Of a stretch of DNA of 64,000 bases, positions 22,461 through 34,253 are shown in pieces (the stretch's first letter is position 1; each line of letters opens with the position of its first letter). The DNA lies in contig JARFIY010000110.1 of assembly GCA_036346155.1 (NCBI GenBank), forward strand, positions 15,349,001 through 15,413,000. Direction: 5' to 3'. The DNA comes from Sinelater perroti (taxonomy: Eukaryota; Arthropoda; Insecta; Coleoptera; Elateridae). The notes beneath the pieces were generated by a model. The model was not told the origin of the DNA. It did not search any database and saw nothing but the letters and a program-made list of their open reading frames with translations. Made by a program: the position numbers and the translations under genes.

Positions 22461-23008
22461 ATGACATAATGACTCAACTTCGTCGAAATAGGTAGAACAA
22501 AGACAAGTCCATACAATTTTTCGCACGTCGATTGAAGATTGAGATGCAAAATTTCAATTATTTATATTGAAGTACAATATTATCGATTATCGTTTTTTTT
22601 AAAAGCTGTTTTATATACGGGGTGCAATAAAATGATAAATGTTGCATTTTGTTTCTAATTTACTTATTTGCTATAATTTTAAATAAATAAAATTACAAAG
22701 AATTGTGTAACGTAGTAGTACAATTTTAAATATTTTATCTACCATGAAGATTCCATATGTTTTCACATATTGACAATTTTGTTTAAAGAAATAAAAAATA
22801 AGAAATATATATAAACAAAATTAGTATTGTAGAAAAGTACTCATTAATATGTGTTGTATTCTTATTCCGTATAATAAAGGTGCGTGTATCAATTAAACTT
22901 AATAGGATAATCATTCAAAAATAAAAAAAATGGTTTATTAGTAATCGATAAAATTATGTAGCAAATATTAACAAATATTGCTGGTCCAGTAACAACAACC
23001 ATTGAATA
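22461..23008. other. AT-rich stretch without recognised content
   Basis: Very AT-rich, with many A and T runs; nothing recognised on either strand. Confidence 0.5.
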
Positions 23009-24251
23009 CAAGGTAGTTCATATATGACCGGGACTGATTTTTATTACAAAAACCAATTGCCAAACACTTAATTACACATGTCAGTGTTCCACGTACTCCC
23101 CTCCGGAGTCAACATATTTTTCCAACGTTCTGGAAGCTCTTGGTTGACTCTCGAACAGTTTGGATCACAGCGTCGTTGGCCGCAAACCGTATGACTTGCA
23201 AGTCTGATTTGAGCCTTGCGAACAGATAGAAAACATTGGGGGCTAAATCGAGATTGTACGGCGGATGCGGCAGAAGATTCCATTTCAATTTCCGGGGGGT
23301 TCCATTGTTTTGGTCGTATGGGGGAGCCCAATGTCTTGAAGGAAGATTACCCGCTTTTGACTTGTTTTCTGCTTGGATCGAATCTTTTCCTTCACGTCTG
23401 GTGCCAGGAGGTCTGAGTAATAAGCTGGATTGACTGTTCTGGCACCCGTCAGAAAGTCCACATTGATTACTCCCTGCCGGTCCCAGAAGACCATTGCCAT
23501 CACTTTTTCTGCCGGACAACTCTTCCGCGCTCTCTTGGGCTTGATAAAATTGGTATGCCGCTACTCGCGTGATGCAAGCTAGGACTCAGGAATAAAGTAG
23601 TGTACCCACGTTTTATCGGTGGCCACTATAGATTTCAAAAATACATTATCTTCGTCTTAAAACTACTATAGGAAACGAGTGGCAGCTTGCATGCGCACCA
23701 TTTTGTTCACGTCTGTCAAAGTGCGTGGTATCCACCGTGTATTCGCTTTGCGATAATTCAAGTGGTTTTTCACGATGTCTTCTGCATTACCAACACCGAT
23801 GGATAACATTGCTCCAAGTTCCTTGATAGTGCTGCGCCCATTCTCATAAATAAGCGCGTCTGCACCATCAATTTTTGGCTCGGCGACAGATGTTTGCGAC
23901 CCATGATCAAGCGGTTTATTGTCCACACGCTCTCTGCCCTCTCAAACACCACTCAAACGTACTAGTCCGTAAGCAACACTCTTCTTCATACTGTTACTGG
24001 AGTCCATGGTGAATTTTAAGAGACGGGACGTTTTCTTCACCTACAATTTGAGCACAATGCGTTGTTCCACTTCCCGTCGTACTTTCTGTTCGCTCATCAC
24101 TCTAGCAACTTCCAAATGGGACTGAACAGGTTCTAACCCTAGCAGGCGGGAGGGTGGAGGTTGCAGATCCACTCTCTCAAGATTGCACAGCTTCTGCACA
24201 GTGAGGTTTGTTTACACACAAATCAGTCCCAATCATATTTAAATCACCTTG
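23009..24251 (-). mobile_element. full-length mariner element
   Basis: Terminal inverted repeats of about 34 bp: CAAGGTAGTTCATATATGAC at the left, and the right end reading CAAGGTGATTTAAATATGAT in reverse complement, both then sharing GGGACTGATTT. TA duplications lie at 23007-23008 and 24252-24253. The length of 1243 bp is normal for mariner. The transposase lies on the minus strand. A truncated copy of the same family lies at 133-465. Confidence 0.95.
23068..24097 (-). pseudogene. mariner transposase, frameshifted
   Basis: Start ATG at 24097 (reads MSEQKVRREVEQR). The N-terminal part has SGV-EGRERVDNKPLDHG, SVAEPKIDGADALI, the helix-turn-helix STIKELGAMLSIGVGNAEDI and WIPRTLTDVNKMVRM. The first catalytic region near 23640-23600 is damaged. 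Then MAMVFWDRQGVINVDFLTGA, NPAYYSDLL, a degraded DNA-H block (IGLPHTTKTM, usual DNARPHTTxxT) and HPPYNLDLAPNVFYLF (third catalytic block; the usual SD before the F is lost). It ends RWKNMLTPEGST. The three catalytic aspartates are not all present, so it is inactive. Confidence 0.9.
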
Positions 24252-24339
24252 TACTTAATACTAGTTTTTGTTTCAACGAAAAAAAAGTTTTGTTTTGCGG
24301 AACTTGCCATCATTTCCATTAGCAAAAATACTCATTATG

Positions 24340-25090
24340 TAGGATCCGGTTGAATAATCTCCTCTTTTTGAATTGATGGTACTCGACTCGTACATCCTTG
24401 AATACCACAAGTCATGAAATTTTAGTGCACATCATGGCGTGGGGTGGTGAACATCAGACGTTTGTGTTGGAGACTTATTTCTAAAATGGTGATTATCTAA
24501 TTGTGACACAGTGACTATTTCGTAGGGATTTCGGAGTTCAGATAAAGAAAAACAGAGCGTTTTGCACGATTTTACACAATTTCCGACAGACTGCAGCAGT
24601 TAGGAATATTTGACCTAAGTGTACGAAGGGTTTTACACTGCGATCACACGTTCCACACATATAAATTGATAACAGTCTAGAAACTTAAAAGTTGTGACTG
24701 GTACACCCGGAAGACTGCTTGCAAGGATATATTGTATCGACAAAGCTCATTTCTATTTATCGGGCCGCATCAATAAGCAGGATTTTCATTATTGGGCGCC
24801 ACAAAATTAACTCTATGAGTGACAGTCAGAGTGTCACTGTTTGCTCGACTGTTACAGAATTTGACATCCTAGGGCCGTATTTTTTTGGAAGAGGAGGACG
24901 GGCACTGAGTATTAAATTTACCCGCTATATTCGTGGAGCTCAGATTCAGCAAACATGGAAATGCACTGCTGTGGTTCAACAAGATGGTGCTACCGCGTAC
25001 ACGGCGAGAATTTTTGAGAAGTTCTGGGACAAATGTTTCCAGGCCACCTCATCTCATGCGGTTTATTTTTATGGGTACAGCTAAAGACTG
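24340..25090 (+). mobile_element. DUF4817/DDE-type Tc-mariner transposase relict, copy 4
   Basis: The plus strand reads IDKAHFYLSGRINKQDFHYW (24745-24805; family SDEAHFHLSGYVNKQNCRIW, first D conserved in position). Then VTVCSTVTEFDILGPYFFG, a shifted block, and VVQQDGATAYTARIFEKFWD (24968-25030) with the second catalytic D intact. The upstream half matches 1485-1700 of copy 1 in nucleotide sequence. The third catalytic block and the C-terminus are missing. Confidence 0.8.
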
Positions 25091-25549
25091 AAGTTTATCT
25101 GGCGTTCCTGTTCGCACGAATTCTTGATTTTTCTTATTTTCTTTTATCATGAAAACCAAGTTCTAACCTTCATCCCATAAATCTCAGAAGTTTCCATTCT
25201 TTTTTTTATCCAAACACTGAAACTTTTATAGTGGTTTGTTAGGCCAAATTATTCCAATATAAAAATACATTACAGTAAAGAGTTTCAAATTTTTAGTCAT
25301 TTTCAAGTTATCAGTGAAGGCAACGGGAGAAATATAGTGAAAATATGTAAGTTGGTAAAAGTACTTGAGCTTAAACAGACTGTTCAATAGGAAAAATAAT
25401 ATGTCTGTATATACCATGATTGAAAAACGATCAAAAGTCTTGATAAGATTAATTCTAAGTTGTCTGATAATTTTCTGTATTCCCTCAGTTTCTCCCATAT
25501 TTATCCTATCATTTCGAATTGTTTCATTAACATAATATATGATAAACCA
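25091..25549. other. AT-rich stretch between transposon relicts
   Basis: A 112-codon minus-strand frame (25226-25564) crosses it but shows only hydrophobic, low-complexity residues. It partly overlaps the PLE start, so it is taken as chance. Confidence 0.4.
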
Positions 25550-26903
25550 AAAACCCAAAAACATAACTTTGTAAAAATTGTGCTAAATCAATTATCTGTA
25601 ACTTATGCGTCACTACCAAACATCACTGTGCATAATTTCTTCGACTTTAAATGAAACGACTATCCGAGTTTTTAAAAAGGGGTTGAACTGACTTGTTGTC
25701 AGCTCAAATTATGCCCCAACCAAATATATCATATCCTATACAGAATTTTTTATTACCAATTTCCCTGAAAACAAAGCTAACGGAAAAGAATCAGCTATAA
25801 ACAAGGTGTTGCCTGCACTCATTGTTAAATCTATTAAAACGAGAAACCTAAAAACCCTAAAACACAATAAAAACGTTATAATCTTACCGATAAATAAGGA
25901 TAATAAGATACAGAAATCATTAGATTATCGTTGAGTATTCAACAACCTAACAACCTACTGCGAAAAGAAAATCAAGACGCTCATTACCAAAAAAACTTTA
26001 TATCTCTAGAAAAGTTTCCAAAAGTTCCAAAATCGTACGGGCTCTTACGACCTTCTACTACCGCCATTGGTTTCCTTATAAACAGTTTAACCAAATACCT
26101 GACTAAAATCCTTCAGTTTCTTACAGAACAAAGGCCTATCATACGTTTGAAACTCCTACCACTTAGAAATTCTTAAATCCTTTTCTACGCGTAAAGATGA
26201 CATTGTGGTCAGGTTTTATGTTATTTTTCTATTTACAATGTTTGTATCTCCAAAACTTTGTAACTCTTAAACTCTAATTAGAAAGTAGTAATTACATTAA
26301 TTAACCATTGTCTATCCAATACCTATTTTAACTTTCAAAGCATATTTCAAGACCAAACAAATGGTGCTTCTATAGATTTTCCTCTATTTCATGATCGATT
26401 TTGAAATAAAAGCCCCCGCTTTCTTTTCCCCGAAAAAAGGTATAGTGACAATACTTTTAATATCTGGCCTTATGGACAAGATAAGCTTTCTCAATTCTTT
26501 TCCCATCTAAACAAACTTCACACTAATATCGAATCTACAATGAAAATAGGGATAACCCAATTGCTTTCCTCTCTTACATAATCTTTTAACAAATAATCCT
26601 TCCAACAACATTTTCTATCACAATGTATTCAGAGCGCTGCCCATAACCAACTGTTATTTAGATGCTAAATCTCAGCAACACCTTGTTGCAAAATCACTTA
26701 TTACCAAATATTTACAATTTTCAACACTAAGAATCGACAAACTTAAATCAAAACCCTTACGAAAAGCCTAACGCAAAATGGATATTCCAAAAGTCCTTGA
26801 CCCATATCATTAAGAATATAACCAAAAACAAAAATTTCAAAACTCACCACCTTCATAAGGCACCACTGACAGAATAAACCGCATACGAAACAAACACAAT
26901 ATA
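25550..26903 (+). mobile_element. Penelope-like element (PLE) reverse transcriptase, left part
   Basis: Plus-strand reading: a leader block FPENKANGKESAINKVLPAL, then KHNKNVIILPINKDN (25880; PLE: DxIVILPADKGN), PKSYGLLRPSTTAIGFL (26030), SLTKYLTKILQFLT (26085; PLE: LAKYLTKILQPL), IVVRFYVIFLFT (PLE: VSFDVVSLFTNVP) and FNIWPYGQDKLSQFFSHLNK (26460-26510; PLE: VVWPHGxxKLxxFLxHLN). Catalytic residues are mostly lost. PLEs are retroelements with telomerase-related reverse transcriptase, usually with a GIY-YIG nuclease at the C-terminus; none was seen here. Confidence 0.85.
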
Positions 26904-27795
26904 CAGGGTTGTATCCAGAAGTAGTAGGACTGTTTTTTTCCGCGTTAAAGCGATGGAGGGGGATCTGCAAGGCCGGATGTTATGTAGGGAAGCCTTGGGA
27001 ACAGGTTTTGACCTGCGACAGTTGCCTGGGTGCGTTAGTTGAGTGTGGACCACTGTTTTAGTGACCTCCTGTTGTGACGCCTCGTCGTCAGTTGCGATCG
27101 AGCGAAATTTGGAGCAGCGGTACGCCATCAAGTTTTGCTACAAACTTGGAAAATCAGCGACCGAAACCAAGGACATGCTTACGCAGGCCTACAAGAAGGA
27201 TACCATGAGCTGTTCCTCGATATTTGAGTGGCACAAGTTGTTTCGGGAGGGAGCTCGTCGAGGACGACCAACGCGCCGGGCGTCCTTCAACCTAGTGAAC
27301 GGACGACAATGTGCTGAAAGTTAAGCAACTTTTGAACTCTGATCGACGGTTGGGTATTAAATTAATTAGTGATGAGCTGAATCTTTCGTACGAAACAGTC
27401 CAACGCATCATCACAGAGGATTTGTGGATGAGAAAAGTGCCACGGCGCGTGGATTGTGAGGGTTCTGCTGGCCAAATTCGGCGTTTTTACGTTGCCTCAC
27501 CCCCCCCCCCCCTCCTTCGGCTCTGATGTGGCATCGCCGGACTTCTTTCTGTTCCCCCGGATCAAGAGCCAGCTCAAGGGTATCATTTCGGTTGAAGCAG
27601 TCCAAGCGGCAACGACGAGGGCGCTGAACAGCATCCCGGAGGACGAATTCCAGAAGGCCTTCGCGACCTGGAAGGCTCGCTACCAGATTTGTGTGGATGC
27701 CCAAGGGGCCTATTTTGAAGATTATTAAGTCGATGTACCAAAATGTTCAATAATTTTTTTTTAAAAAAATCAGTCCTACTTTTGGATACCACCCT
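26904..27795 (+). mobile_element. internally deleted mariner inserted in the PLE
   Basis: Terminal repeats: CAGGGTTGTATCCAGAAGTA at the left, and the right end reading AGGGTGGTATCCAAAAGTAG in reverse complement, followed by AGGACTG-T runs. TA lies at 26902-26903 and 27796-27797. Length is 892 bp. It is GC-richer than its surroundings and well preserved, suggesting recent arrival. Removing the element and one TA rejoins the PLE frame. Confidence 0.93.
27090..27728 (+). pseudogene. mariner transposase with the central catalytic region deleted
   Basis: The N-terminal part reads LEQRYAIKFCYKLGKSATET, SSIFEWHKLFREGA, then a second helix-turn-helix with GIKLISDELNLSYETVQRII. At about 27452 the sequence jumps to RVLLAKFGV, a position after the second catalytic D, so both first aspartates (TGDE and HDNA blocks) are missing. 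The third block, TLPHPPPP...ASPDFFLFPRIK, keeps its D; a run of 13 C at 27500-27512 has replaced the usual HPPYSPDLAP codons. It ends YFEDY with TAA at 27726. About 210 codons remain of the usual ~345. Confidence 0.9.
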
Positions 27796-27880
27796 TACAA
27801 ATGGTTTTTACGGTTAACAATAAAATAGCTGACTTTATCCACAATGTTAAAGACGGTAGTTAATGTTTACCTATTATTTG
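27796..27880 (+). mobile_element. PLE, right part after the mariner insertion
   Basis: After removing the mariner the frame reads RNKHNIQMVFTVNNKIADFI and then HNVKD, matching the PLE block NIKTVFxxNNKLxxLLxxVKD. The PLE is not recognisable beyond about 27880, so the GIY-YIG part is lost. Confidence 0.8.
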
Positions 27881-27989
27881 GAAATCATTAATTATTCCGA
27901 TAAAGAGCCATCTGTCAACTTTAGGACCAATTGCAAATGGTTCCACTATTATAACCTTCAAATCACCGGTAAAAGCGTTGTGCCACGAT

Positions 27990-28770
27990 AAGCAACGTTT
28001 GCGATTTTCTTGCATTTCAACTAAAAGAAGAGCCGATGAAGGTTGAAAAATAATTAGTGCGGCTTTACGGAAGAATACTTTCCTACATTACCTGCAAGAA
28101 GTAGAGCCAAAGAAAATTAAAGGTGGGAAACTGGAACAACATTTTAAAGAAGGTTGCTGCAGCACAAATCCAGAACTCGCAAAGCAACTTGAAGTAACAC
28201 CTCGAAGCTATTTTTAAGCATCTAGATAAGCTGAGAAGGATTCGCCACGAAAGCAATTGGGTTTCCCACAAACTTACAATTGGGAATAAGAAGAGATGGT
28301 ATAATATGGATCTTCAGATTTAAGAAGATTGTGAAAAAATGGATTCTGTATGAGAAAATAAAGAGGAAAAAATTATGAGTGTACCCAGATAAATTGTCGA
28401 CCAATACTGTACGATCCAGAAAATTCAAAATCTCTAAAGTATGACGAACATTTTATATTACCGATAAATAAGGATAATACTACAGTTGTTCACGCCAGGA
28501 AGATATTTCTCTGTAAGTGGTGGGATTAACTGGGCGTTGTATACTATAAGCTGCTTCCATATGACATGTTACAAACAGCAACTGATGCGTGTTAGTGAAG
28601 TATAGACGTAACAGTGCTTTATGTCGGCAAAAAAAAAATCATTTTGCTCTATGACGACGCGTGATCGCATACTACCAAAACGACTTTACATACAAATATA
28701 GATCTGGATTGGATACTACATCACTTGATTGGTCCCGCTTTATTTTTGTCAAAAATGTTGAGAAAATTCT
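27990..28770 (+). mobile_element. mariner transposase relict (SETMAR/mauritiana type)
   Basis: Plus-strand reading through shifts gives EQHFKEGCCSTNPELAKQLE (28130; family: LDEDSCQTQEELAxxLGVTQ), then VSHKLT (WVPYELK), WIL-YENK (WIxYDNPKRKKSW), FLCKWWD-LGVVYYKLLPYD (28510; family: LCIWWDQxGVVYYELL), MRVSEV, and KKIILLYDDA-SHTTK (28630; family: ILLHDNARPHVAK) with the second catalytic D kept. The third block is only dimly visible near 28720. Terminal repeats were not found. Confidence 0.75.
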
Positions 28771-29879
28771 GGTTGAGTTTCTTTTAGATTAGTTTATAAA
28801 TAAACTTTACAAATCAATGAAATCTAATAACTGGGAAAGGTAATTTAGAAGAAAAAACTAAAAAAATAACAATATTTTCTAGAATATTTCCTTCGAGTTT
28901 CTAAACTGTTCTTCTATTTTTTTTAGATCAGCGGCATCATAATAGACTTCAAAATTTAGAATTCTCAACTTATTGTGATCAGGGCTTGTTGCAGTCTTAT
29001 CTGTAACATACTTTTCTTTCCTATGGTTTTCAAGTCTCCATCTTCCAGCTTATTTATTAGATTGACAATTTTTAGTTGTTTTAGCAGCGCGTGTCTCTGG
29101 TAGATATAATGAGTACAATTTCTGACACCAGTTGTAACAGTCGCGATTTATGAATTCGATTATTTATTTTCTGACTTCCGAGAATCTTCTCAAACCTTCG
29201 ACAGCTGTTCTTTCACTTAACGTGCGCTACATTTACCCGGAGCTCTTCTAGGAAGGTCTGGCTACCTGGAGTAATCAAATTAAAGTATTGTAGATATTTC
29301 ACACTACAAATTAGTCTTAGTGATGTATTTGTTTTTACTGTTTTTTTCTTCAAATTTCTTCTCCAGTAATTGATAATTACAAAGCTGAGTAAGCTTCACA
29401 TACCTAGTCCGTTTTAATGCGTAGTTCACGCCTTATAAAACAAAATAATTGGACTTAAGGTACTTTCGAAAGGTCTGCAACATGTTATTGGAAATATTCT
29501 GTTTAAGGTAGTCTGAGGCATCTTATATCAAAACTTTGATAAATAGCGACACCAGATCAACAGCAATCATTTGGTGAACCACAGGTGATAAAGTATGCAG
29601 AGTTTTTGACATAAGTGATAACGTCAATGAATAGTAGGACATGTATTGGTCTATTTTTTAAGTAAAACCACTGATGCAGCTGGTAGTCTGTTATAGTGGT
29701 ATACTGTTCTTGTAGATTTTGGGAAATCATATAGATGGGCACAGAAAAAGTGAAACGTTACATATATGTAAGACGACACTAAGCAGATGGATAGCAAATT
29801 TCAAGAAGCGGAGAGAAGAATAAAGACTGGGGCTGCATTTCGTAATTAAATTTAAAATAAAATTATTTAATCAAAATAT
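28771..29879. other. AT-rich stretch, unidentified
   Basis: No domain was recognised. A 61-codon minus frame at 29557-29742 has no known motif. The region may hold decayed LINE sequence, since a LINE tail follows, but I cannot show it. Confidence 0.4.
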
Positions 29880-30222
29880 ACTTCCAGTGTTAATAATGCA
29901 ATAAAAATGTGGAAACTCACCACAAAGAGTATTTAAAAGTTAAAAATAGCGAAAACGTCAATGGAACGACAACTGGAAAGGCAGATGAATAAAATAAAAT
30001 AATTTAAGTAATACTTAAACTAAAATGGTTATTAGTAATATATACAAGAATCGTGGGCAACCAATCAACAAAGAAATAAGAAAGACAAGTTCCTGCGTAA
30101 GGTAAACAGACGACATTAAAAGAATAACAGTACAACTGGATTGGAAAACGGGAGCAGTGAAGAATAGTTGGAGAATTTTACATCCGAAAAAGCCTACAAT
30201 GATGATGATGATATTGATGACT
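29880..30222 (+). mobile_element. RTE-type LINE 3' remnant
   Basis: The plus strand reads SMERQLERQMNK, NRGQPINKEIRK and TDDIKRITVQLDWKTGAVKN, then SWRILHPKK, matching the RTE C-terminal pattern GRPxTRWTDDIKRIxxxxWxxxAxxRxxWxxLxEAF. It runs into a GATGAT-rich end at 30198-30222, a common RTE 3' tail type. No upstream reverse transcriptase was recognised, so it is a 5'-truncated copy. Confidence 0.6.
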
Positions 30223-30687
30223 ACTGTGTGGTTGTTTCCTCTTCAAGTAATTATCTAACCAAAGCAATAGAAGCTCATACTAAAGCTTCATTTTTATATA
30301 TAAAACAGCAGAATTCCCCCACCTCCCAACTAAACTTGCTCTTAAAACAAAACAATTAATAAGACAAATTGAAATAAAAAAGTTTGTCTGTTTTACATCA
30401 AAGGACCCAAAATGACCTGGAGTACCAATTTTCTTGGTCCTATTTTGGACCAGCAAAAAAGCTTCTTCACAAAATTAAGCAAATGAAACAAAGATGTAGT
30501 TGTTTTCTACATGCTATTTGAGTTGTTTTCAATTGTTGCATTTTATGCTGGTTTTGCGTTAGAAGAAGGAAAGAGAGCGTTAAAGCTGAGTAGTGTCGTA
30601 GACAAGTGTTTTGCCACTGGCTCATATACATGTTTTCTATCATTATAACTTAGGTTTGTTGGTTCTAAACAATATGGAAAATTAAGT

Positions 30688-30745
30688 GAGTTGGGGGGGG
30701 GAGGTCGTCCCTTATTAAAGATGCCTCAACCCCCCCCACAAATGG
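30688..30745. repeat. facing poly-G and poly-C tracts
   Basis: GTTGGGGGGGGGAGG (about 30688-30702) is followed 30 bp later by CCTCAACCCCCCCCAC (about 30730-30745). They are nearly inverse and could form a hairpin, and the G run could join a quadruplex. No gene context was seen. Confidence 0.7.
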
Positions 30746-33649
30746 GAAGAGGGAGAGGAGAGCGAACAATGACGTAAATTTTGCTATACCAAAAAGGTCT
30801 TTTAGTCCTTCAAACACATGATAGTTCGACCTCAAAAATATATGTCAGGTGCAAATTTCATTTCTAAGTCTAAGTAAAATAGTAATATGGAAAAAGTTGT
30901 TACTATGGTGTGTGTTGATGATTCTGAATAGAAGGACATGTAAATATGCGCTCTAGTGAGGACAGTAGAAGGCCAGGAATCTTGCTATCAAAATTTTGCT
31001 GTTTCTGTATAACTATAATAGCTACTCAATTAAATTTAATTAGTTATTTCTCAATTTCGTTGATAAATTTAGACGTTGGAAAAACTTTATTTATATTCTA
31101 TTTCTTTATTATAATATCTGTGTAATGGAAAAATTCAACATCGAACAAATCAATTTAGTTGTAATAATTATAGAGAAGAAAGTTGAGATATTGTTGTCCA
31201 CAGAACGACAAATTTCTTTCTGCAGTTATTAGATAAAGTTGTCACGCTTCCAATAGCTTCGTTAAGGTATGTGGTTAGATCCTGTTTTCGAAGATGTTCA
31301 TGACACGTTAGCATTAGGTAGGTCAACTTTGGCATAGCACGGTACATGCAAAGAGGTAATATGTAATGTGGTTGTAGTAGAGATACAGAATCGTTTGAGC
31401 ATTACTTTGACTTTGATAAGATTCTCTTTAAGCTGCGCCAAGAAGCTTTAGGTTCGATGTTAATTGAACTTTATACTTGAATGAAACGATTTTAAAAACG
31501 CTGATGGGTTTTAGACAAACTCGTGTAAGCATGTGGTCTCGACCAATCGTGTTGAACGCGTTAGCTAAATCTGCTAAGGAGATTCAGTCCACATGTTGTG
31601 AATCACTGTATTACTGCCACCTTTGGCAGCAAATCTGATTTGCTTGACGTGCTTACATTATTTTTTTGTAGTTTGTTAACGTTTTATTCACTTGAATAAA
31701 TCTACTTAATATATTTACAATGAGTGCCTTTGCACATGCCCCGAGACGTTTCGTGTCAATCGACTATGGCGGTCGAAAAGTTGAATGATGAATGCAATTA
31801 TTATGGCTCAGGTGTTTTCTCGGGTAAATCATAGTTTAAAATCCAAAAAATTAAAGCCTGTGCCACTTTGAAAAATGAGGCTAAATTTAAAATTTTACTA
31901 GAAGGTGCAACACTCATTTGGAAAAAGCGTACGATTCAGAGATTTTGTCACAACCTCTTAAACATTTTGACCCAAGGGTATTTTATTTTTCCATCTTCCT
32001 TCAATTTTTAATTGAGGATCGTTTGATAATCCTTTATGACTTGACACAAATAATTGAAAATACGACAAGGATCCACTTGATTTATTTTTTTAAACCCAGC
32101 TAAGGCGTTCTCTATATTTATAGAACACATTTTCCTTTACGGGGCCAATTTTAAGTTAAATGCAAGATATTGTTGCATTGTCATAATGAAATTGTTTTCT
32201 AAATTTTAGAATTTCTATTGTTATTCCAAAAGTTTCTTGCTTCCTGTTGCTTATAAAATTTGTTACTTGTTTTTTTATTTTTTTTACATTTTGTTCCTTT
32301 TTTCTAAGTATAGTTTTATTTTCTTGTATGTAAATGACATTATTAACGGTTTAAAACAAGAAGATGTACAAAAACATTTTTTTAAGTTGCTGACCTTGTA
32401 AGTCAGGTAAATATTTGCGATATTCAGATCAAAAATTAACCGTTTCTTACCTTTTACTAGTTAAGTTTCAAAGGTATCTTTAAACAACCTGCTCCATTAT
32501 TTATATAGTGGTTAGTAGTAACCGCCTTGCTTTTTAGAAGCCAATAACACTAACCACGGTTATGGTTAATCCACAACGTGAATGGTTTTCCTGGAACAAT
32601 TTTACTTTAATGGGTTTTGCATTGCGTCACCTTATAGACTTGCCGGTGACCTCCTTAATAAGCTTTACCTGTAGCGGTTTTATAAACAATCTGTTTTTAT
32701 GTTGTGCGAATCAAAGCAAACCCAATTAGCTGTTTGTTTAAGTTAAATTAAAATTGAATTCCAAAAACGGAAATAAAAAGGTAGATGAACTATATCACAA
32801 CTTAGTAATATTACAGATTCAATTAAAATGATCTAAAAGTGTAATAATAAAAAAATTAAAATTTAACGTTCTTAATGCCTTATAGGTAGTGACCTAATAA
32901 ACTTATATTTCATCAAATGTTACAAAGCATTGTTTTTGGATTGTAGTGTAATTTTAGAAATGTTGTAGCCAAATTTATTATCAAGGACACGACGCTTGTG
33001 GTGCAATTTACTACTTTTAATTTCCCATTTTACGATCAGTTCTTTTCCAGGTTCTAAATTCTAAACACCAGAGCATATGTGCTTGCTTTGCCACTATCTT
33101 TATCTGCACCTCAGAGTTTTGTTTGCGCTTCCAAAAATCAAAAAACACAACACGTGTGGCTGCACATTCTGCTACCTGGATTAACGCGCAGTTAGTCTAC
33201 TGTTGTTTTTAGATGCATTTTTGCCGTAATTTTTTTCAAGCGTAGTTGCCACTGAACGACTCTTTTATCTTTTTCTAACTGTATTGCTAATACTTTTAGA
33301 AGCAAGTAGTCAACAAATGTAGTAGAACTGTACTATTTTCAAGTAATTATTGAGCAAACATTGTTTATAAGCTTATCTTATATGTTTTTGGCTATATTCC
33401 ATTGGCGTAACAAACAGCGTGTCGTTTAAAGGTTCAGTTATAAAATTTTTGAAGTAAAGAAGGGGAAAGTTATCTAATTATGAGCGAAATTTTGAACCAT
33501 AGCAGATAAGAATGTGCGATTAGAATTTATTCAAAAAAAGAAAAATTGATATTTATCGAAAAGGAAGTACTATTAATTTACGGAACCTAGTGTAACGCAT
33601 ACTACACTTAAGACATTACAATAAAGTATTTGGATTATTCTAAGCATCT
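30746..33649. other. long AT-rich stretch without recognised genes
   Basis: Nearly 3 kb with no transposon domain, long frame or RNA gene that I could recognise, apart from the weak tRNA-like segment at 32505-32575. The 61-codon frame at 31918-32103 has no motif. Confidence 0.45.
32505..32575 (+). other. possible tRNA-like remnant
   Basis: TAGTGGTTAGTAG resembles a box A with the D-loop of Glu/Asp-type tRNAs. About 45 bp later GGTTAATCC could be a box B with two bases lost. No proper acceptor or anticodon stem could be drawn. It may be a decayed tRNA or SINE head, or chance. Confidence 0.25.
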
Positions 33650-33900
33650 TCCGTGATTTTAGATATGTCAACTAACTCATCTATAATGATCGGTACTGTC
33701 ATCCTACAATGATAATAAATAAACTTCAGCTGAATTAACTAGATGATTTATGATGGTTGGTAGTGTCACATAATGACCTTGAATATTCTTTACGATATAT
33801 TGGCAAGGTGATCTAGCATAATCAGTAGCATCACATCATGATCATCATGAATAACCTTCAGATGAATGAGCTAGGTGACCTCAAGAATTATATAATCGTT
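33650..33900 (+). repeat. degenerate tandem repeat, ~65-bp period
   Basis: The words GGTACTGTCA (33692), GGTAGTGTCA (33759) and CAGTAGCATCA (33823) recur at 64-67 bp, each followed by an AATGAT-like word. CTTCAGCTGAATTAACTAG (33724) corresponds to CTTCAGATGAATGAGCTAG (33857). About 3.6 units, diverged. Confidence 0.7.
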
Positions 33901-34253
33901 AAAGCAAAGTCTATAGTTAATCACAGAAGAAAATTCAACAGTTCAAACTGAGAAACTTAAAAAAAATTAATTCTTATCGCAAAAGTATTTGTTTTTTTAT
34001 TTTTACCAAGAGCGAAATTTGGTAGACTTAAGAGGCATAATACTTTAATATTATTATGACTGACAATAAGCTAAAAAGTCTGTGAATATTTCATCTCTCT
34101 GCAGTAATCAGGATTTATTTGCAGTTTAATATCTTAGCGAAAACCTTGACTTAGAAAAGCCGCTTAATCATTATGACTTTATTTTAGGTTTGGAAATACT
34201 TTGTCAATATAATCCAGCTGATTCAACTCTCTATGAGTATAATTCAGACTATA

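Noticed and set aside
25226..25564. 112-codon minus frame with hydrophobic segments
   Set aside because: Low complexity, no motif, overlapped by PLE sequence on the other strand; AT-rich DNA gives such pseudo-membrane frames by chance.
32505..32575. Functional tRNA gene
   Set aside because: The box B is short by two bases and no cloverleaf stems could be drawn, so it is only listed as a weak tRNA-like remnant.
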